Assembly (NCBI GenBank): GCA_025331125.1
Contig: JAOALB010000058.1
Coordinates: 62,001-126,000, forward strand
DNA length: 64,000 nt
DNA from: Mycogone perniciosa
Taxonomy: Eukaryota; Ascomycota; Sordariomycetes; Hypocreales; Hypocreaceae
Reading direction: 5' to 3'
The translations under genes and the position numbers were made by a program. Shown piece after piece: positions 32,172 through 43,798 of the stretch (its first letter is position 1; every line of letters begins with the position of its first letter). The notes beneath the pieces were generated by a model. It did not search any database, was not told where the DNA came from, and saw only the letters and a program-made list of their open reading frames with translations.

Positions 32172-35159
32172 CACACATACAAAAGCGTCTCAACCTTTCC
32201 GTTGTCATGTTCAAGACATCCTCAATTTCTCGGTCATCACGGCTCCCCGCGAAAACTGACCAGGGTAATAAAATCACTTCCCCACTCACCGTAAATAAGC
32301 CAGCCACAGTCAGGGTCGCCAAATCGGAACGGACATCGTCCATCGTGGCCTCAGCTTTTTTGACAGTCGTCGTGTCTCGCACAGACACGGGCGCACTCGC
32401 GGATCGGCATCGAAGACCAAAGCATCAGCCGTCATCCTCCATCCCATCGTCAAGCAGGAGCTGCAAGACAGCCAAAAACGGACAGCGTGGCTGTTGAGAT
32501 GGCTTCCTTCTGGCCATCTATACTACTACAACGCATCATGCATAGGAGTACTTCGTAGCACTGCCGATTCTTCAGCCAACGGCTAATCCGTTTGACTGAA
32601 CTTTCAGCCACGGCGCACGCATGCCCGCGTTTTCTCGCTATCGTCGCCAAAGGAGTGGACTGGACTTCATCAACGGCTAGCCGCTGATTGGCACGGCATA
32701 TGAGGGAAAAGTGGAAGAGACAGGTAACGTGGGGAGTCGACAAGGGCTTGAGTGCAGTGCGGTGCAAATGTGTCAACCTGGACCTATGGCATCTTTCGCC
32801 CATCGCGTATCCCGATTCTCTACTTTAATCCACATATGGGGTAGCGCTCTCAGCACCAGCCCATCGTGTCTCAGAAAGTCTACTGAGTATTACTACGCAC
32901 AAAAAGCAACACGGTGCTCGCTCAAAGCCAGGGCGTGAGTGCATTGTTCAGAATCCTTCGCCCATCTTGGCCGCATTGCGTGGCCGCTTTCTTGAGTCAG
33001 GCTGGTTGGTGGTATGTGTTACTCGTACTCGTACATCTCCTGCGAACACAGCATGATGTCCACGGGCTTTGTGGAGATGGACAGCGGAATTAGCGACCAT
33101 CCATACCCGGTAGCCATCGTGCTCATCTCGCCCGAAAGATGAGCAATGTCTTGTACTCCATACATACATACAATTTGTCCAGCCGCATGCCGGAGTAGGC
33201 CGATCTGGTTCGTTTCATATTATTGTCTTTCTTCAAGCATGAACATGCTTGATTCCAGCCACTGGGTTGCAGATTCCCTGTTGATCCTCGACGCCGCTTA
33301 CACGACGAATTGGCGGTGGTCCATGCCTCCGGACTTCGGGACAAGATTGGCCATCAACTGCTTATCCTTTCTCCTTAGGACTGCCTAAACGGCTGACCGC
33401 ATCTGCATCCAAGGAGCACTACGAGGATTACGGAGTAGGAGCAAACGAAATCCTACAAGCTGCAAGCCCTGAAGGCTCTGCCAGCCGGTCTCACCACGCA
33501 TGTTTGTGCTGTGTTTGCACATGGGGACGCCTCGCTACGCCTCAAAAACGTACAGTACAGAGTACTCCGTACAGGGCGTGCATGCATTCTGCATGCCAGC
33601 TCAATACCACTAGACCTTTTATTTCGTTCAATGTCTGCTGCATTCTACGAAGTACTTCGTGCGTATCGGCTATTATCAAAAAAGGTACGATCAGCATCAG
33701 GAACGGCAAACCAACCAACCCACACATCTCCGAACCTCCAGACATCTGCGGATCAGCATCGGGGCGGCATTGAATCCTTCTCCTCCCGGTGTTTGCAATC
33801 TATGTACTAGTGATACCATGGTGCTCAATTATCGCAGTTACACTACAGGAGCAAACCTAGAAACTGGTATAGTAGCGAGCCGCGGGATCCCTCCAACAAC
33901 GTGGCTGACTTCCACATATTAGGGTACATACGAAGCACGCACTTCCCCGTAAAAATGGGCTTTTCGGCGTCATAGGCTGCCGCATAGCATCGCGAGGAAT
34001 TTTGCCGTTTCCCGAGAAGTCGGTCGAATAAACAGCCCGTCTGTCTCGGCTGTGAAAAGCACTGTTGTAATATCATCACCAGCCTTAATCTCATTCCTCG
34101 CTCCCCTCTCTCTTCTATCCGAGGCTGAAATGAAGCTGTGGGATGTGACAAGGCTTACAGGCAAATGGAATAGAAGCCGTTTCCTGTCACATCACACAAG
34201 CGTGGCTACCTAGACAACAGGCCCAGCCGGTGTCCGTGGCCCGGTAGCACGCATCTATTTCTGCAGGCGGCCGCGGATAGGAGCCATGTCACTCTATCCA
34301 GACGTCCACAAGGCTCGGTCCTCCCGGCCGAGCGGGCAAAGTAGGAGGAAAAGCAGGCTGTCGTTCATATCCCAGTTGGGATTGCTCCATCATCGGAACA
34401 GCGCTCTCATCACACCTCTACAGTCACTCATTAGAGAGGCGAGCTGCAGGGTCAGGGGCCATGACCAACAGAGTCACGAGAGTGTGTATCATCGTTCGGA
34501 GGATCCGTATTAAGGCCTCTGGATATCTTCTTTTTAAGGTTACATGAAAAGAGGTTAATGAAACCGTCACACAACCGAACATTAAATGTCAAAGTCATGG
34601 GCGACTGCAAGGTAGGAGCTTTGAGATCTATACAAAGAAACACGGAAAGTTATGAACATTGAAGAAATAATATAATACATATTTTCATGACTTAGCCAAG
34701 TGACTCTATTGAGCCTTTTTATTTCTATTGACTGAAATCGTCACCTTCCCCTTAAGCTTAACCGGTCCGTTAATACAGGGTCGAGTCAATACCTCACAAT
34801 ACAAGCGAAAGGCGCGGATACAAGTCAAAAAGATTTCTCAAAAATCGCCGCCATTGTTCGGAATTCAATTCATGAAGCCAACACTGCTGGTATTTGACTG
34901 TACCTTCACGTATGCAGCTGGCCGCCCAATAGCCATTGTCGCGTTTGGCTTCCTATTGTTCTCATCCGCCTTTGTCGGACCAACAAAGACATCAGGCAAA
35001 CAACACTGCGCTCAGATGATGTATTTACCCGTTTGCTCGCATCCGAGCTTCGAATTCACCAAAAAGGTATCGCTCCAACTCTGCGATGTCTGCTTCCTCT
35101 AAAAATCGATAAATGCCATCTTCTCTATCGGTGCAGACAGCATACACACTCGTTAAACC

Positions 35160-36696
35160 ATGGCGCTGCTTCGCCGTCCGACGATTCCAGTAAAATGGAT
35201 CATGCCTCTTCTCGTCGTCAATCTCTGGCTCATCAATCTCGGATTATCGATAAGTGGCTTTCCTACAACGAGGGTAGAGCAGGACATCATCTGCAAACGA
35301 CACTTCAACTTCACCTCGGATGAACTTCTTCCAGAGGAGGACTGTCACAATGAGGCCATACAGCGGGAGCTGAACTTGATTGACATTGGTTTTGACGTCT
35401 CTGCTACTCTTTGCAGTGGGTGAATTTGTGCCTTTATCTTTTCGTGGTTCTTGAATGCTGACGATGAGATTAGGTGCTTTGGTTTCGCTGCCCCTGGGTG
35501 CCTTGGCTGATCGTATTGGCCGCGTTCCCATCCTAGCTATGAGTATCTTCAGTCTCTTCCTTTCCGAAGGATTCATACTTCTCATCTTCCGAAACTGGAG
35601 ACAAGTCCCCCTCAGAGCAGTCTGGGCTGCGGGATTAATGCTTTTCCTAGGTGGTGGTCGAGGCGTGGCAGAAGCCATGGTCTTCACCAGCATCTCGGAT
35701 GTCATCACTGAATCAAAAAGGTAAAAAGAAGCTCACATTTATCTCCTCCATGAAGGCTGTATTATTGAGCATCGACTAACAAAATACAGGGCAACTTGCT
35801 TCCAATGGGCTGTCGGCGCGGTCCTCTCAGCGGCGCTCTTTGGCCCCCTGATAGCAAGCCATCTAGCAGAGATCTCCATTTGGCACCCCCTTTACGTTGA
35901 GCTCGGCCTGATAGCTTTTGGCGGCCTGTCCCTGGCGTTGTTCATGCCCGAAACTCTTCCCAAGAGGGACACGACAGTGCCACAGGAGGGCAATAGCAAC
36001 ACGGAAACGTTGTCTTCCATAAAGGATACCCTCAAGACTTTATTTACCCGCCCGGCTATCTATCTCCTCCCCGGTGCCTCTCTCGTTATGCCTGCTGCAT
36101 CATCCCAGTATGGCATCGTCATGCGCCTCATGCCCATCCAGTTCAACTGGCCCCTTGAGCGCTCCGCACTTCTCACATCCCTCAGCGCTGGCGTCACGCT
36201 CATAACGCTGCTACTCATCCTCCCGGCGGTATCCTACATCCTCCACAAGAAAGCCGGCCAGGATTCGTTTCATCATGATCGCATCCTCGCCCGCGCCAGC
36301 ACCGTTCTCTTCATGTTCGGCTCACTCTTCCTCCTCATAATCAGCGAAAAGACCCTCATCATACTGGGTCTCATTATTTCCTCCCTTGGATCTGGTGTCC
36401 CAACATTGTGTCGCACAATGATCATGGTTTTCAAGGGTGACCAAAGCACAGGATCTGTGTTTGGCATGTTAGCTGCCATAGAGGTATTGGGCCTCTTGAT
36501 CTTTCAGTTGATCATTGGTACGCTATTTAATGTCGGTTTGGGGTCGTGGCTGGGGTTGCCATTCTGCCTGGGAATGGCCGTATCGCTTATTACACTCGTG
36601 TCAACGTGGATGGTTCGTGCGTCAAAGTCGAGCAAAACTCAAGAACCCACAAGGAGCGAGAGTCAGACCAACATCGTCGGTCAGGATGCTACGTAG
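35160..36696 (+). CDS. Major facilitator superfamily transporter
   Basis: Three exons, 35160-35415, 35474-35720 and 35790-36696, give 469 residues with about 11-12 hydrophobic segments. Seen: TM1 (WIMPLLVVNLWLINLGLSI), an exposed loop with Cys and Asn (ICKRHFNFTS, EEDCHNEA), the MFS signature GALADRIGRVPIL between TM2 and TM3, a GGGRGVAEAM segment in TM4, a central cytosolic loop (FMPETLPKRD), then the C-terminal half. The soluble first loop is typical of a fungal group of MFS proteins of unknown substrate. A drug or metabolite exporter is possible, but nothing in the neighbourhood identifies the cargo; no biosynthetic cluster lies beside it. Confidence 0.88.
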
Positions 36697-37006
36697 CAAG
36701 TGGATCTGGATTGCGATGCAGGGTATGGTTGGAGAGATAGGGGTGACAGTGTTGGTCAAATTCTTTCGAGTCAGAAACAACACAGAATGGACTGGAAATA
36801 GCTACGCACTATATAAGACAGACATGGTCGTTAAATATAACTTGACATAATGTCACGGGAACGAAATTCGATTTATGAGTGTGGCTACTTTCGTAGTCAT
36901 ATTGTATAATCATGACAATATTGGATTGTTAGGGTATCTTTCTACAGCCTCCTCGAGGACATATCCTTCTCTATGCTGTCATTATCCTTCACCGGTAATC
37001 ACCCCC
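36697..37006. other. Convergent 3' region MFS/CsbD-like
   Basis: 310 bp, A/T-rich, no gene. Confidence 0.5.
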
Positions 37007-37612
37007 CTAGTAGTTTGACTCCGACTGCTTCCGGATGTCATGCTCAGCACCACGCTGCTGTGTCTTGCCCTCATCATGCAGCTTTTGGTAGTGCTCCTGG
37101 CCCTCCTTGTCGCCAGTAACTCCAGAAAGAGCACCGCCAACGGTTCCCTGGGCTCGATTGGCAAGACCAGAGCCATAATCGCTGAGCTGGCCCTTGGCCT
37201 CTTGTTGTTGACCCTCGAGGTTTTGCTGGTGGCCAGCAGATTTTAACGACTACACAGGATGTTAGAAGAAACTCTTGAAAAGTAACAGAGGAACGTGAAA
37301 TACCTCATTGCCGATAAAACCACCCAGAGCCTCCTTGGCGGCACCCACAGTCTGGTTCCATGAGCCCTGTCCTCGGTTGGGGTCGTCTTTGGCGAAAGCC
37401 CCTGAGCTGGACAAGGTGCCACCGGGGATTTTGGCGTGGGCATCCTGGGAAGCTTCATACTCGGCATCGGCCTTGTCCTTTCGCAGTTGGCCTTGGACTT
37501 GGTCGCCGTTGTTTCCGGTCACGTTGCCAATCATGCTCTGGACAGCACCTGTGGCAGAGTCGACGTAGGACTTGAGGGTGGAAGCGTTATTGTTGTTGTC
37601 GTTGGTAGACAT
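37007..37612 (-). CDS. CsbD-like stress protein (cruciform DNA-binding Hmp1-like)
   Basis: Two exons, 37612-37304 and 37249-37007 (intron 37250-37303, GTATTT...TAG, phase 0), give 183 residues. The protein is hydrophilic and Gly/Gln/Asn/Lys-rich with CsbD-like repeats: SATGAVQSMIGNVTGNNGDQ, WNQTVGAAKEALGGFIGNE, LEGQQQEAKGQLSDYG, GTVGGALSGVTGDKEG. Fungal homologues are often labelled mismatched base pair and cruciform DNA recognition protein after Ustilago Hmp1; bacterial CsbD is a general stress protein. There is no signal peptide or membrane segment. A TATA box and an AGGGG (STRE-like) site lie just upstream, which fits stress induction. Confidence 0.85.
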
Positions 37613-38533
37613 GATGAAAGTGTTGATTGAATGGTGCTTTTGTTGTAGAAGTTTTTGGAGTCTGTGATGTGAGAGTGTTGATTGGAGAGTATTGAAAGGC
37701 CAAGTGCTAGATGGAGGCGTGGTAGGGGATTTATATATCCAAAACGGACTTCATGATGGCAACAGTCTTCACATGCCGTGACGACATCAGTAAGCCGTTG
37801 ACAATCGTAACAACTGAACCCAATCCAACTTGACCGTTTGCGAATGACGTCCATGACGCCATCGAGCGTCGTGGCGCACCTCAAAATTGATGTCATCAAG
37901 GCCGTTCCCAAGAAGGGTGTGGCACAGTGACGTCATGAGTCGCGAACAACAGGGTACTGTGCGGTTCAAGAGTCAAGACATGATTTACTTCGCATTTCCT
38001 CTTCCGTTCAGCTCGTTGCCCCATTTGGGACATTGGAATTCATCCATTAGATAAGAGAATGAGATGGTCTCATCCATTGGAACCATTATGATGTCCAAGT
38101 CAAATAGATCTCTGACGTATGTGTCGCAACGGCCCTCGTCAGCACAACGCGTTCAGCTTCTCTGGCAACATTAAACCAAGCGAGCTCGAATACTATCAGA
38201 AAAGCTTATACGAGGTATCGGGTATAGAACCATTGTGAGATGTCGGCAGCCAAATTGCCCTGACTTAATTCTGGCCGCGCTGAAACAATAAAGTAGACAC
38301 CATCTTCCCAACATCCTCAATCATCGCGAACGCTACAGCCATCACAAAGACAAGCATATTCTTTTATTCATCTTCTGGAATGTCATTAAATCGTGTTCAT
38401 AATATTTAACGTGCGGTATCATGGTAATACAATTCTGTTACAGCGATACGGCTGGCGCAAATCCGGCACCCCAGCCGGTCGGACCCCTTAAACCCATTTC
38501 ATAATAACTCTCAAAAGTGTGCAAAAAGAGACG
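37613..38533. other. Intergenic region CsbD-like/NFS1
   Basis: About 920 bp: promoter of the CsbD-like gene on its left and the 3' region of NFS1 on its right. No gene found. Confidence 0.5.
37724..37740 (-). promoter_or_regulatory. TATA box and STRE-like site of the CsbD-like gene
   Basis: On the minus strand GGATATATAA (37740-37731) lies about 120 bp upstream of the ATG at 37612. Plus-strand AGGGG (37724-37728), minus CCCCT, matches the stress response element core. Both are short and could occur by chance, but they suit a stress gene. Confidence 0.45.
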
Positions 38534-40311
38534 TTAATGTTGACTCCACTGGATCGTGTTCAGATCAATACCCTCCTGCACCAACTCCCACAACGGACTC
38601 AGCTCACGCAAGAACGTGACACGCTCCTGTACCGCCTTCAACACGTAGTCAATCTCGGCTTCCGTGGTGAAGCGGCCAATGCCAAACCGAATGCTGCTAT
38701 GCGCACTCTCGTCGCTGTTCCCAAGCGCTCGGAGGACGTAGCTCGGTTCAAGTGAGGCCGAAGTGCATGCACTGCCAGAAGACAGGGCAATATCCTTTAG
38801 TGCCATGAGTAAGGACTCGCCTTCGACATAAGCAAATGACACATTGACGCAGCCAGGATAGAAGGAGTTAGGGTCGCCGTTTTGAGAAGTGTGCTCCATA
38901 GCCAGCAGGCCGTTCAGCAGGCGATCTGACAAAAACTTGATTCGTTTTGAATCATACTATAGAATAAGCCTCGGTTAGTGATCCGAATCGATCTAATTGA
39001 AGGCCAACAAATAATAGGAACAATGGTATAAATCAGATAGGTTGCTACACTCAACACGAACGGCCTTGTCACGGGCCATTCAGAAAGCCATGCATGTATA
39101 AAGCGGATCATCATATGGGGTGGGGTAAATGTAGGATCGGGGGGAAAGACTCTACATACCTGGAGCTCTTCGCTGGCGATGCGGCAGGCCTCGCCGAAAC
39201 CAACAACCAAGGGTGGTGCCAGAGTACCACTCCTCAGACCTCGTTCCTGTCCACCGCCTGTGATGAGGGGGTCGAGTCTGACCCTGGGTCGTCTCCGTAC
39301 ATAGCACGCGCCAATTCCCTTAGGCCCATAAATCTTATGTGACGATATTGACATGAGATCAATGTTCATGGCATTGACGTCCATGGGAATCTTGCCGACG
39401 GCCTGCGCAGCATCTGTGTGAAAGAAAATCTTCTTCTCGCGGCAGAGTTTGCCAATCTGCTCGAGTGGTTGAATGACTCCAATCTCGTTGTTGACCGCCA
39501 TCACACTGACCAGAGCAGTGTCTGGCCGAATGGCAGCCTCGAGATCTTCCATCCGAATCAATCCGTTGTTCTGGACAGACAGATACGTAATCTCGAACCC
39601 TTCGTCCTGCAGATGCCGGCAGCTGTCCAGGACGCACTTGTGCTCAGTCTGGGTTGTGATGATGTGCTTCTTCTTGCCAGAACGGCCGAAGAAGCGTGCG
39701 ACGCCCTTGATGCTCATGTTGTTGCTCTCGGTCGCACCGCTGGTGAAGACAATCTCCTTGGAGTCGGCGCCAATGAGCTTGGCAATGTGTTCACGAGCCT
39801 CCTCAACAGCTTTTTCACTCTCCCAACCATATGCGTGTGTCCGGGAATGAGGGTTGCCATAGACTCCGACATAGAATGGCAGCATTGCGTCTAGGACACG
39901 AGGGTCCACGGGGGTGGTAGCCTGCATGTCGAGATAGATTGGCCGCTGGCCCTCCTCCATCACGGCTGCTTGCTTCAGGACCTCTGCAACGGCACGTTAG
40001 CCTTCGTGCTTTGCGACTAGAGATACCGCGGACCACGTACCAGCCATTGGGCTGACTTTGATGTTGCCGTTGGATGAGATATCCATCTGAGGCGGTGGGA
40101 TGTCGGCAAAGTCTTTCTTATCCAGCTTGATAGCCGTCTGGACTCGCGCACTATCCCTCCTGGACTGGGACACATATCCTCGCCTCGTAGTTCTCCCCGC
40201 CACCACGGCAGCACGCCGAACACCTCGCAGAGGCGCCGCAGCGACCGCTGTGCTTGTGCTGGAGCCGAGGCGGCTCGCCGACCTCAGCGCGCATGATGGA
40301 AGACTGGCCAT
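38534..40311 (-). CDS. NFS1: Mitochondrial cysteine desulfurase Nfs1
   Basis: Three exons, 40311-40041, 39983-39160 and 38956-38534, give 505 residues. Nfs1 takes sulfur from cysteine with PLP and passes it as persulfide to Isu for Fe-S cluster assembly; it also supplies tRNA thiolation. Seen: an Arg/Ser/Ala-rich presequence of about 50 residues with no acids (MASLPSCALRSASRLGSS), then RPIYLDMQATTPVDPRV, TSGATESNN, HTDAAQAVGK, the PLP-lysine motif SISSHKIYGPKG (Lys307), GGGQERGLRSGT, and the catalytic loop SSGSACTSAS with Cys429. The C-terminus ends TIQWSQH, as in eukaryotic Nfs1. The second intron (38957-39159) is 203 bp, the longest intron in the window. Confidence 0.96.
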
Positions 40312-41097
40312 GACTGTTGTGGTGACAGTTGCATTGGCGAGGTTGGAAGGCCAATGGAGAAGAGAAAAAAGGTTGCTGGTGCAGATTTATGGAGGAGGCT
40401 CATGGCTGGTGAGGGTCCAGAATTTGTCAGAGTGCATCGGCTCGGGGACTCGGGGATAAGTGTGGCGCAACGTGCGATGATTGGCTGGAAAAAGTCCGGG
40501 AGGCTCCGCCATGACGAAAAAGTGACATAGAAAACGATCTGTACCCTTAAGGCGCCGGATGTCAAAGCCAAAGCCGAGCAGTAAACTACGAGTAGATAAG
40601 CAGTACGGAGTATTACCCCGTATCTAATAGTGGCTCATCTTACTGCGTACGCTGTACTTTTAATTTATTTTCTGGTCGCTCTCGGGTTCTTCTTATGAAT
40701 TATTATTAGCTCGTCATACCGGCAGGGGAGCAGGAGATTGTGTCCGACGGAACCGAGGCGCGGCTCTAGCCACTCGCAATGGTTTCCAACCATCAAACTG
40801 TACCTTGTTTTGCGCATGCGCTTAGTACATACATATGTACCTCAATGCGCAGCTCAGTGACGCAGCACGATCAATACTCGTACTAACTGAGCTGCACATG
40901 CGCCACAATGCCGGGACACAGCCACAGTCCAAGTCGTCACCAGTCCACCAGCACTGACTACATATTAACTTTGGCCGGCAAACCTCCAGTCTGGGCTGCA
41001 AAAGGTGCATTTCCCTCCGGGTCGCCGGTCATTGCGCGCGCAACCTCTCTCCCTCTCTACCTCTCCCATACTCTCTCCTCACGTGCCTCTCTTCACC
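40312..41097. other. Divergent promoter region NFS1/BAR-SH3 gene
   Basis: 786 bp without a gene. One TACGGAGTA element lies at 40604-40612. The 60 bp before the ATG at 41098 are CT-rich, typical of a fungal leader. Confidence 0.55.
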
Positions 41098-42559
41098 ATG
41101 AGCTTCAAAGGCTTCTCAAAGAGCCTTACTCGGGTAATGCTCTGCTCCCTGTGCCCCTCATCTGACGCAACTGCTTCGCGAAGCCCCTCTGGAACGGTTC
41201 TAGAAGCACATGATGAGATGAGCGACTAACAGCAAAACCACAGGCGCCGCAACAATTCAAGACCAAGTTCAACATTGGCGATAGCACCAAAGATGCCGTA
41301 TATATGGATGCCGAGCGCCGCTTTCAGGAGCTGGAAAAAGAGACCAAGAAGCTCCACGATGAATCAAAGAAGTATTTCGAGGCCATCAATGGCATGCTCT
41401 CGCATCAGATCGAGTTCAGTAAGGCCATGACCGAGATCTACAAGCCCATCTCCGGTCGCATGTCCGACCCAGATTCTATGAAGATCGAGGGCAACCCGGA
41501 CGGTATTAACGCTTGCGAGGAATACGAGGCAGTTGTCAAAGAGCTGCAGGAGACACTTGCACCGGAGCTGGAAATGATAGACACTAGGGTGATCAGGCCA
41601 GCGAACGAGCTGTTGGACGTCATAAAAGTTATCCGCAAGACCGCCCTGAAACGAGACCACAAACAACTCGACTACGACCGACATCGCAATACCCTCAAGA
41701 AGCTACAGGAAAAGAAGGATCGTAGTGCCAAGGACGAGAAGGCCATGTGGAAAGCTGAGGGAGATGCCGAACAGGCGACCCAAGACTTTGAATACTACAA
41801 CAACTTATTGAAAGAGGAGCTGCCAAGGCTGTTCCAGTTGGAACAAGAGTTCATCAAGCCCCTGTTCCAGTCTTTCTACTACATGCAGCTCAACATCTTC
41901 TACACGCTACACGAGCGGATGCAGCGTTGTGATATTGGGTACTTCGATCTGACTAGGGATATTGAGGAAGCCTTTATCGAGAAGCGCGGCGACATCCAAG
42001 AACAAACCGAAGCGTTATCAATCGTGCGATTCAAGACAACAGGGCAGCGACGGCCGCCCAAATACCAAAACCGACCCGCCCTCGAAGCCAGCAAGCCTCA
42101 AGGGCTGCTCACAGCAGGCCCTTCAGCATCAGAGAAGATGAGCACGAGCCCTAAGCTTAGTCCCTACCAACCACCCTCCGAGTCCGCCGATCACCTAGCA
42201 CCACCTCCATACTCTGCCTCCACAAGGCCCGGCAGCAGTCTCGCCTTGGTTGCCGCAGCCAAGGGCAAACCGCCGCCGCCCCCGAAGCCGAAGCCGAGCC
42301 GCTTGAGCGGTGCGCCAGCAGCGGAGATGGTGACGGCTTTGTATGACTATGCTGCGCAGGCGGATGGGGATTTGAGTTTCCGGGCAGGCGATGTCATCGA
42401 GATTGTACAAAGAACACAAAGTGAGAATGAGTGGTGGACAGGAAAACTACAAGGGAAGCAAGGGCAGTTTCCAGGTAAGAATCTTGGACCCAGCCACGTG
42501 AGCAACATGCTGACATCTCTCGTTTCTTTTCGTTAGGAAATTATGTCAAGTTGAATTAG
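41098..42559 (+). CDS. RVS167: BAR and SH3 domain protein (Rvs167/Hob1/amphiphysin type)
   Basis: Three exons, 41098-41133, 41244-42474 and 42537-42559, give 429 residues. The first encodes MSFKGFSKSLTR and the third only the end of the SH3 domain (NYVKLN). The BAR domain (about residues 15-255) has the expected helices: RRFQELEKETKKLHDESKKY, FSKAMTEIYKPISGRM, PANELLDVIKVIRKTALKRDHKQLDYDRHRN, LPRLFQLEQEFIKPLFQSFYYMQL. A Pro-rich linker (PPPPPKPKP) precedes an SH3 domain (ALYDYAAQADGDLSFRAGDVIEIV, EWWTGKLQGKQGQFPGNYV). The family curves membranes at endocytic sites and binds actin regulators. The length and single SH3 fit Rvs167/Hob1, not Rvs161. Confidence 0.93.
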
Positions 42560-43798
42560 TAACAAAGGAACGAGGCTGGCAATGGCGTAACGCCCCCCAG
42601 TGCGGCCTGATTCAGTTGAGAAAGGGAAGAAAGACGAAGACTAATGAATGAATGGTCATTTCGGTTCCTCCATAGAGCAGTAGCATGTCGGGAATAGGTT
42701 AGCCTATCTGTCTATAGTTTTTCTTCGATAATGTGGGTTAAAGAGAAAACAACTGTGAAACATACATGGAGCTTGTTGTACTGGAAAAAGAAATTGTGTC
42801 TGAAATCCATCGATATAGTTGGTGGTGAGAGACACAGAGAGAAATACGACGCGCTTGGGGGCTAAACTCTCTCATATGAGAGTAGAAACATGGATTTGGG
42901 GTAAAACAAAGGGGAAAGAGGAGGATGCGAAAAGAGGCTCTGTTGTCACCATCCTACCAAGCCCAACGATCCTGGCCCGCATATCGGGGATAGCTGCATT
43001 AAGAGAGACTATGCTCACATATGACGAGTAATCACAACCAACATGGGATGCGTTGGACAAGGTGTGAGAGTATTTATTATCCCAACTTCCAATTCTGGCA
43101 ACCACAGGTGGGTGTGTTATTACTATCTATACGGAGTACTACCTAGATATATATCTATATCATGTACTATTATGTCGTCAATGGCGTTGGTTAGCAGGGA
43201 AGTCTTGGTTACCAAGAGTGAGACAAGGCTGTATCAGCTTGAGGGACCAAGGATAACCCAAAGCTGTTGGCTGCGCTATTATTTCAAAACCCTCCTCACC
43301 GACTTGCAAATAACAAGCGAGCTTCGGTGAGTGAGTCTAACTGTTCCTAGAGTGACGACTCATCTGCGGAGAATCCACGTCAAATCACCAATTCCGTTTT
43401 CACAAATGCGCTGCAACGGATGGTGCAAAGTTTAGCCATATTTCGAATGCGTCTCGATAATTATGTTGTGTTTGCTCTCTCCGCATTTTGCCCTCCCTGG
43501 TCACATAAAAGCAGGGCGAAGCGTGGCTTTTCCTGTCAGCCTTGCCAGTGTGCCTAACAAAACACTCGGCGGCCATTTCCCCTTCAAGGCTCACCCGGTA
43601 TGCATATGGAGGCATTTCCTCCCCTTGCAGACGGTTGGTCGTATTTTCTGCAGGTGACAGTCCATTCATGGGTAATATTGAATCACCTGCAGATTACCAT
43701 CATGCATTGAAACCGCACAAGATCCAGTTGTGAAGGCGCTTCGGTGTTGGAGTGGAAGTCTCAGCACTCCATGTTGTGAGCCGAACAGGCAATGTGAC
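42560..43798. other. Convergent 3' region BAR-SH3/F-box gene
   Basis: 1.24 kb between two stop codons. One TACGGAGTA element at 43130-43138. No gene found. Confidence 0.55.

Larger units (their letters stand above)
29477..35159. other. 5.7-kb gene-free region rich in 9-bp elements
   Basis: No supported gene; the 238-residue frame at 29366-30082 overlaps the start of the minus-strand gene and reads like noise. Copies of TACGGAGTA/TACTCCGTA/TACGAAGTA lie at 30173, 30945, 30958, 31447, 31478, 31784, 33429, 33563 and 33646. A perfect hairpin and a (GGACAC)n tract are also present. The last few hundred bases are the promoter of the MFS gene. Confidence 0.6.

Noticed and set aside
35160..36696. 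MFS gene as part of a secondary metabolite cluster
   Set aside because: No synthase, P450 or other tailoring enzyme lies within the window beside it.
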